From: Diogma glabrata
Lineage: Eukaryota; Arthropoda; Insecta; Diptera; Cylindrotomidae
Assembly (NCBI GenBank): GCA_963693315.1
Contig: OY856186.1
Coordinates: 135,906,396-135,970,395 of the forward strand
DNA: 64,000 nt
Reading direction: 5' to 3'
The stretch's first letter is position 1. Every line of letters begins with the position of its first letter. Below, one piece after another: positions 57,432 to 64,000 of the stretch. The notes under the pieces were generated by a model that was not told the origin of the DNA, did no database searches, and worked only from the letters and a program-made list of their open reading frames with translations. The translations under genes were made by a program, and so were the position numbers.

Positions 57432-57572
57432 TTATACTAAATGCATTGACAAAGCGCTAACATCACTATCATTATTTAATGAAACATCTTTATTATATTG
57501 ATAAATCCGTTTTTTTAATAGTTGAGTAGTACGGCCAGTATAAGTTGCAGGACAATAACTATGGACAATGTT
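57432..57572 (-). pseudogene. GIY-YIG fragment of a Penelope-like element
   Basis: The minus strand reads NIVHSYCPATYTGRTTQLLK, KRIYQYNKDVSLNNDSDVSA, LSMHLV and TAA. ATYTGRT.Q.LKKRI.Q..ND matches the second half of the GIY-YIG module of Penelope-like endonucleases. Only about 46 codons survive and the first GIY motif is poor. The sequence differs from the 22379 copy, so it is a separate family. Confidence 0.6.
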
Positions 57573-57827
57573 AGAATTTTAGAGAGGCAGAATAATTTTA
57601 CCAAGTTACAAATGGTGGAAATATTAAAACAAGATCTAACTCTGTAAACAAACAAACGGATTCCCCAACTATATTCATAATTATTACAACTCAATTTTAA
57701 ATTAAATTATATGACAGCGAAAATCAAAGGAACGTTTAGTTTTTCAGAAAAGTTTTTATTTTTCATTTTTTTTTGTTTTAAATTTTTTTCTATTAAAATT
57801 TTTTCTGTGTTTCTTAATAAACTTTTC

Positions 57828-57870
57828 GAAAATGATGCGAGAAGCGTCGAAACGCTTGCAATATACCAGT
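57828..57870 (+). repeat. Penelope-type terminal motif relic
   Basis: AAATGATGCGAGAAGCGTCG followed by AAACGCTTGCAATA: a short stem-loop then CGAAACG, the same layout as the terminal motifs at 3557-3797 and 22005-23697. It lies about 260 bp from the endonuclease fragment. Confidence 0.4.
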
Positions 57871-58344
57871 AAAAATTATTATACAGAAATGAAGTTACGG
57901 CTAGAAGCAAGATACAGAGAGGCTATAACTATTAAAGATACACAATCATTTCATACGTTCATATCATACCCAAAGATGTAAAACATTGCCCACAAAAATA
58001 TATTATAATTCAGCTAAAATTATGTTTTTTTAAGATGAGCCGTTAATATGCAATGTAAATTTATTTCTATTATTAATAAATATATATTGTTTTTTTATTA
58101 CATAACTTAGAATAAAAATAAAAAGTTAATTATTATATAAATTCTATACAACATGCATTTTATTTTACATCATTTTTTCACCTTTTACTGCTCAGAACAT
58201 AAATATGCATTTATAATTAGTTTTGGACAGCTATATATGGAAGAAAAGATAAATTATGTAAAGAGCATCCACACCCTCAAATACTTAATTTGTATCCTTA
58301 GAATAATTAAATGGTCATTAAATTTCTATAAAACAAGAATGCCG
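57871..58344. other. AT-rich stretch, no gene seen
   Basis: No supportable feature. Confidence 0.45.
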
Positions 58345-58848
58345 GTGTCGCGTTCTTTTTTTTAACATTTTCTAACATTGTTAAAATGTCATAAAATTGT
58401 GTTGAAACGTCATGTTAAGTTTTGTCGACAATGTTGATTTATAATTTAAGAACGACAAAATATTATACTTTTGATCTCTCAAAAATAAATTTGTTCTATT
58501 TGAGCACATAAATTAAATATATTAAAATTATTTAATTTATATATAATAAAACTCAATTGCGAAACACAAAAACAAGAAATTGTATTTACGGATCTCTTAA
58601 TTATAAACATTTTGATAGATAAATAGATCACAACATACCATTTGACATATCAACATTCTATAATTCATGTCTGGGAGATGAGTTGGAAATTGTTACAAAA
58701 TGTTAACTTTTGACAGTTTAACATTGAATTTAGGAACGACATCATGACGTCATTTTGTTACACAATGTTAAAATTATTGAATTAAAGAACGACAAAAGTT
58801 AACAATTGTTAACAATAGTCAACATTGTTGAGAAAAAGAACGCGACAC
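58345..58848. mobile_element. 504-bp MITE, TIR GTGTCGCGTTCTTTTT
   Basis: 16-bp terminal inverted repeats GTGTCGCGTTCTTTTT at 58345 and inverted at 58848. Interior words TTAACATTGTT, TTAACAATTGTTAACAAT and GAACGACA recur in both halves. No coding capacity. Confidence 0.78.
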
Positions 58849-59329
58849 GGTGGTTTAAGTTGCATGTTTAAACAAAACTGCATTGTTTAAAACAAAAAAT
58901 TTGAAAAGAAACGGAAATTAATATTTTGTAGGGATTTTAACTTTTGTTTTAGATTAAGAATTAATAAAACATTTTTTTCTGGAAAAAAATGTGGTAAAAG
59001 TGTGGGTCCCACAAACAGCGCCATCTTTGAAAATATTATTTAAGTTAAACTATTAAACTATGTTATTAAAAAATTGCTACAAAATTTTAAATAATTTTTT
59101 AGCCAAAGCTCTATAACAATATGAGCTAACGCTCTATTTCGTAGGTTTCCTATTTAATTTTTTACGTGGAAGTTGTAATATTTAACTATTATTAAAATTT
59201 AGCTATCATAATATTTTATTCTCTATTTTTTATTGATCGATGTTTTTTGCGATGTACTGCACTAGTACTCCACTACATAATATTAAACAAACTCTTTCAC
59301 AACCGTAGTAGTAAATTTCTTATTTTAAT
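58849..59329. other. AT-rich stretch, no gene seen
   Basis: No supportable feature. Confidence 0.4.
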
Positions 59330-59460
59330 TGATCCGGCTCTGATAAGGATGACTGATCCGGCGTGGATAGTTTAAGGCATTAGATTCCTGACCAGGATCT
59401 GATCAAGCCTCTATCAGTTATAGGGAAATCTGAATCAGGTTGTGATCTGTGGCCTAATAT
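59330..59460. repeat. Fragment with CTGATC/GATCCGG words
   Basis: TTGATCCGGCTCTGATAAGG, GACTGATCCGGCG, CCTGACCAGGATCTGATCAAG and AATCAGG words match the composition of family B at 49457-50066. No ends recognised. Confidence 0.45.
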
Positions 59461-62318
59461 TTAATCTATTTGGTAGATATTTTTATTCAAAAAATACATT
59501 TTTAAATTTTACAAAACTCTTTATCATATCCATCCAACAAATGTAACTGAAAACAAATTTAAAGAAAATTAAACATTAAAAAAAAATTGTCATCCAACCG
59601 TCCCCACATAACAATCAGAGATATGTTTTTTGATATTTAATTCGGTTTAGTTTGGTCAAAAAGCATATTATACAGAAAAGAGACCCGTATATGCTCAATT
59701 AATTTGCACAATTTTCAAATAAATTTTCACCACTAATGTTAAAACAAAAGATTATAGTGGCTTAATTTTAGAAAATTTTATTTTATATTTATTTTATATC
59801 ACCAAAAATTTGTGTTGTTTTTTATAATAAAGGCAAAAATTTATTTTTTTTTAATTATTTTGCTCAACAAATAAAACTAATAAATATGTTTTTCTTTGTT
59901 TTCGACAAATTGTACATTGCTTTGTGATTATAAAAATGGTCAAATACATTTGTTTTTATAATTTAGAAAGTTTTAAATTGGAATTATCACGCAATTGTTT
60001 GTTGGTGTTATGAGTCAATTTAAAAGATAAAAATGTATGATTTTAAAAATTGTATGAATTTAAAATGATTGTTACGTGAATAATGTAATATATTAATGTT
60101 GGCCTGGATTTATAGCATAATCAGCACACTAAGCATTCAAGTTTTTTTTTATCCCCCTTAAAACGTTATAGTATTTTTAAAAATGTGATGCTTACGCACC
60201 ATTTAACGTTAATTTATTTGTAATTTTTTCCAAACGATAGTTTGATCGATAGTTCTATAAGTCTGTGGGTTTTAACCAGTCTCAACTTGACTGACAGATA
60301 TGTATGAAATCAGAAATTTCAACAATAAAGTAATTTCGTCTACATCATTAAATGCTTAGAAGTGATTCGGTCTTCTGTGAAGGCAAAAAAAGATATGCTC
60401 GTTTTATAAATTCTATATGCAGAAATTTTTAAAACCTGCAATTGCTTCCAGAAGTTAAATGTTTCATCCAAATATTATTTCTATTTCGATTCTCTTTTCG
60501 CCAAAAAAATGCCTCCCCTTTGAAAATAAAAGTTTAACCAGTTAATATTGAATTGTTAGCTAGCCGTCAATTGTATGCACAATTTTTGTTAACCCATACA
60601 TGCAAAGAAATTGAACAATTGTGAATCAGGATATAATGCTGATGACTAATCACAGTTAACTCGTAAGTCAGCTTTTAAATGTTTTAAAAAAAAAGTAGCA
60701 AAATTTAATTTTGTTTATTTCCAAATGCCATTTCCCTTTAATACAATAATAATTTGACTCCCCTCTTGGAAATTAACCATTGGCTACGAACAAAAAATAA
60801 AATAATTTATGATATTTTCATTTTTCAGTTTAATTTTACAAAATTGATAAACTTAATCTATTAAAAATAATCAATTTTATGTAACATCTAAGTAAAAATC
60901 GTAATATTTTATTTTTATACGTATTTTTGTTATTAAATTCATTGAAAAGAAATCGATTAACATATAAAAATGAACAAATGTCATACATATCAAACAACAA
61001 TGATAATAAAAAAACGCAAAAGTAAATATGAGCAAAAAAGGGCAAAATAAAAACAAAAAATAAATCAATAAGAATATTGGAAAACTATTCATCCATTTCC
61101 TATTCATTGTACAAATATGTAACAAAATGACCAATCTTTTATTTTTCATTTCATTTTGTTTCTTTGTTGAGTTGTTGAGATACCATAGATGGATGGGTGC
61201 CACCTTTTATTGAGTATAATCAAAACGAGTCTGAACGAAATCATCCACAATATACTGTTTTCTGAAGTAACTTGTATAAAGTTATTTTGTTTAAGCTAAC
61301 ACTTATATGCATACACTTAATATTTACGCTTAATATTTGTAGTGTTTTAAACACGAACTCTTCCATTTCAATTCCCAGTTGTAATTCAATTTAGTTTTAT
61401 TTTTTATTTAAAACATTCGATAACAAAAACTAAATTTTTAAAATAATCTAAGAATTTTTCTGCTTAACGTACCTAATACTTTTTTTGTATTTCCAATTTT
61501 GATTTTAAGAAATCAAAAGGTTAAGAACGATGGAAATACATAAATAGAGTTGGAAATACTATTGATTTATTTTGAAAAAAAAATTAGTATTTTCACTTAA
61601 GAGATTTTATTTATGCGAGTTATTGATAATTATTATTAAGAAATGTTATAAAATTCAATAGGGAATCTTGTTTTGTGTTGATTGCATTTACTTTTTCAAT
61701 TGTTTGAAGCTTTCTGATATAGTTTTCAGATAAAATATAGAGAAAAAACACATATGTACAATACAATTAAGTATGTACATGCAATACTTTCAAAAACCAA
61801 TGCTAGTAGCTTTTTCAAGTTACTGGAGCCAATTGAGATAATAATGGAAGATAATCGATTTCATTATGTAAAAAATTTAATAAATATTTCAAATGCAATT
61901 TTTGTTAGACCTACGAAAAACTTGACAAACGAAAAAATTACCTAGATGTTCAAAATTGCGAGTGTTCTAATTCATGTTGAAAGGTCAATTTCAAGAATAA
62001 AGATTTTTAATATTTTGAATTAAGTAAGTAAACCTTGTATACTACATAGATTATATTAAGGATTTGTGTTGTGTACTCACAAGTAAAAAATCAAATAAAA
62101 ACATAATAATCATTAATTTTACTATTTATTTTTAATCCAGTTCAGTAGAGTTGGAGTTGACACTGAGTAACAATGTGTTTCTTTTATTTTTAACTTGTTA
62201 TTTTCATTTAATTTTAATAGTAAAGTCTTATCTTTCCATTAGTACAGTATCAACCAATGGTGAAACTTTGAATGTAAAAGAATACATTTTATTGTTAAGG
62301 TTTTTTCAAGTTGTCTAT
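59461..62318. other. AT-rich stretch, no gene seen
   Basis: About 2.9 kb. Open frames at 60836-61045, 60877-61203 (minus) and 61754-61945 show no domain. A short dispersed-repeat trace (AGTTAACTCGTAAGTCAGC) lies near 60655. Confidence 0.5.
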
Positions 62319-62629
62319 CTACAATATATATATTCCATCAGGACTTGTACAGAACCATTCTTGATATGACTGGATACCCCAGCGGCATTCTTCAATTTGA
62401 CGTTCTGTTGCATTAATATACATTTCTGCGTGTTTATTATTTAAACAGTATGTTTGTGTAACTTGATGTGCTGTGGAAGACGTAATTCTGATAACACGTC
62501 ACACTCATTATTGCATATCTCACCTTCAGCCTGTATATATATTTTATAACATATATTAGCCAGTTCGTTAGTTTTCCGTTTTGCGTTGTTTTCATAAAAC
62601 TTTTCATGATTTTTGTTATGAAAAATCAA
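62319..62629 (-). pseudogene. Decayed protein fragment, one frameshift
   Basis: Unrecognised with certainty. The minus strand reads HEKFYENNAKRKTNELANIC, then AEGEICNNECDVLSELRLPQ, then HIKLHKHTV. After a one-base shift it continues NKHAEMYINATERQIEECRW, then GIQSYQEWFCTSPDG before a TAG at 62319-62321. The protein-like composition continues across the shift, so this is a real coding relic. I have seen similar strings in uncharacterised insect proteins, but cannot assign a function. Confidence 0.4.
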
Positions 62630-62848
62630 ATTATTAAAATAAATGGGCCATTCTCTGTCTACTCGGCCACCCCTCTCTGTCCAAAAATTGGAGCAACCTG
62701 TAAAATTCCAGTTAGGCTCATTTTCTAGTTATAACCTTCTTGTTTAATTTTAGCCATGGCGTTTTTGAAATTCAAAATGGCGGACCAGTATGGCGGCTGC
62801 AAGTCAAACACCTCAACATGAAAGAACGGTTTTTTTGATGTTATACTT

Positions 62849-63325
62849 CCCGGGTAAGAAAAAGCTAAGGGGCCAAACCTGGGCCAAGACCGCGCCATAG
62901 CTTTTGGAGGTTGGGCCAGGCTTAACATTATCAAACGGCCCAAGCTTGGGCCCCCCTTGGACTGATGTCCTGGGGTCAAGTCTGGCAAATCAGGCTTGGG
63001 CCAAGTCTAGCAAATAAGACTTGGATCAGGTCTACCAAACCAATTTGTTTTCCAGACCTCCTTTAAATGTTTGGAAAGATGTTGTGGAAGAAGCAACATA
63101 TATGAAAATAAAAATAAACATAATATGGCCTGCACATGTTTACAATGCATTAGCCTGGTTAATAACGCGTAATATAATAAACTGAACCAATTGGTTCAAT
63201 TAAGGCATTCACAATTCCCACAAGGCATTCACATGACCCAGACCTGGCCCAAAGCTAACTAGCCAAGGCTTCCAATACTGGCCCGAGATTGGTCCGTTGT
63301 TTAACATTGGCAGCTTCTACCCGGG
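62849..63325. mobile_element. CCC..GGG MITE, family C (GGGCCAAG words)
   Basis: Starts CCCGGGTAAGAAAAAGCTAA and ends GGCAGCTTCTACCCGGG, with TT on both sides (62847-62848 and 63326-63327). The empty site in the other arm (ATACTTGTAAAAGCC) confirms a 2-bp TT duplication. Interior words: CTTGGGCCAAG, GGGCCAAACCTGGGCC, CAAGCTTGGGCC, CCAGACCTGGCCC. Its AT-rich centre does not match the A/B core. Confidence 0.85.
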
Positions 63326-63410
63326 TTGTAGAAGCCATCAGATCATTTAATAGAAACTATTTTATGTTGTATCTTTGCGTGCCGAACGAATATAATCTTT
63401 CTTTTGAGCT

Positions 63411-63799
63411 AGAATCCTCCGTTGTGTCGCTAACCTCAAAAAACCTTTAAAATGCTATGTTTTGGAAAAACGATCAATACAACGTATAGTAAAATTTTTA
63501 ACAAATCTCACTGTGACGAATTTTTATTTTCTGAACACGTATATAACCAGTACAAATACTAACAGGTACAAATGTTGCCCTTCACCTATACAAAATCTCC
63601 CAAAAAGTATTTTTTTTTTTAAATGGACACCCTGTTTACTGTAAAAGTTTAAAAACACCTTATTTCGATGTAGTTTGGTTTGTTGAGCACGATTCAAACC
63701 ACTGTGAACTAAAAAATTAACTTTCGCTCTTAAACCCCGAAAAACTATTAAGTTATCCTGAAATTTTTTGTTTTTTTCATCTGATAGACTTAAAAAGTA
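63411..63799. other. Interior of the inverted-repeat element
   Basis: No gene seen. A 60-codon frame at 63462-63644 has no domain. Confidence 0.4.
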
Positions 63800-64000
63800 A
63801 GGTTATTTTCGTATTTAGCACGCAAAACTACATCAGAAAATGGTTTCTATTAAATGATCCGATGGCTTTTACAAGTATGACATCAAAAAAACCGTTTTTA
63901 GGTGGTTGACTTGCAGCCGCCATACTGGTCCTGGTCCATTTTGAATTTTCGAAAAAGGCCATAGCTAAAATTAAACTAGAAGGTTATAGCTACAAAATGA

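Larger units (their letters stand above)
62718..64000. mobile_element. Long inverted-repeat element, runs off right edge
   Basis: Left arm 62718-62848 plus 63328-63410 (ATTTTAGCCATGGCG, CAGTATGGCGGCTGCAAGTC, GAAGCCATCAGATCATTTAA) is inverted at about 63800-64000. The left arm is interrupted by a CCC..GGG MITE. The right arm is intact there and shows the pre-insertion sequence. Confidence 0.75.

Noticed and set aside
59461..62318. Host exons in short open frames (for example 60877-61203)
   Set aside because: Composition is poly-Leu/Phe or Lys/Asn as expected for AT-rich DNA; no splice-supported or domain evidence.

Overview
The window is AT-rich animal nuclear DNA made almost entirely of transposable elements (TEs) at different stages of decay. 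It looks like intergenic or heterochromatic sequence of an insect, probably a fly (Diptera). That rests on an mdg1/412-like Ty3/gypsy element with a tRNA-Arg-type primer site, a DINE-1/HINE-like Helentron family, RTE and jockey/CR1-like non-LTR elements, hAT, Penelope-like elements and many MITEs. I see no convincing host exon, no rRNA gene and no intact tRNA gene. Species cannot be named from the sequence alone.

Layout. 1-5.8 kb: a degenerate ~150-bp tandem array, a decayed transposase-like gene between GC-rich inverted boxes, long (TA)n tracts carrying a perfect-TIR MITE and a 241-bp palindrome, a 57-bp minisatellite and a long imperfect hairpin. 5.8-7.15 kb: first HINE copy. 7.87-12.8 kb: a young LTR retrotransposon on the minus strand with 307-bp LTRs differing at one base, a 4-bp target duplication, an intact RT-RNaseH-integrase frame and no gag or protease. 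13.5-16.4 kb: an RTE-clade element with a (GA)n tail, disabled by a deletion and frameshifts. 16.8-21.8 kb: MITE and hairpin elements, a perfect foldback and a tRNA-like relic. 22.0-23.7 kb: a Penelope-like element with a GIY-YIG remnant between long inverted repeats. 26.5-28.5 kb: a 2-kb TIR element. 29.7-35.7 kb: a nest of jockey/CR1-like fragments, a hAT element with an exact 8-bp target duplication and a further inverted-repeat element. 36.4-44.3 kb: a foldback, a second HINE copy, a CCC..GGG MITE, a non-LTR 3' half and nested DNA transposons. 44.5-54.0 kb: two long inverted-repeat elements, a third HINE copy with an internal 330-bp tandem expansion, non-LTR 3' ends, a tRNA-Thr-like SINE and two more CCC..GGG MITEs. 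54.3-64 kb: further MITEs, a second Penelope endonuclease relic, and a long inverted repeat interrupted by a MITE whose empty site is preserved in the other arm.

The strongest candidate for something undescribed is a MITE superfamily at 40498-41286, 49457-50066 and 62849-63325, with related copies at 16820 and 52177. The three bounded copies have CCC..GGG ends and a TT/AA dinucleotide duplication, and each family fills its interior with its own reiterated palindromic word. Four copies share a near-identical core of about 100 bp while their flanking word arrays are unrelated. Second is a set of long imperfect hairpins that share an AATAGTAT edge but have unrelated stems. Third is the gag-less, probably recently mobile LTR element.
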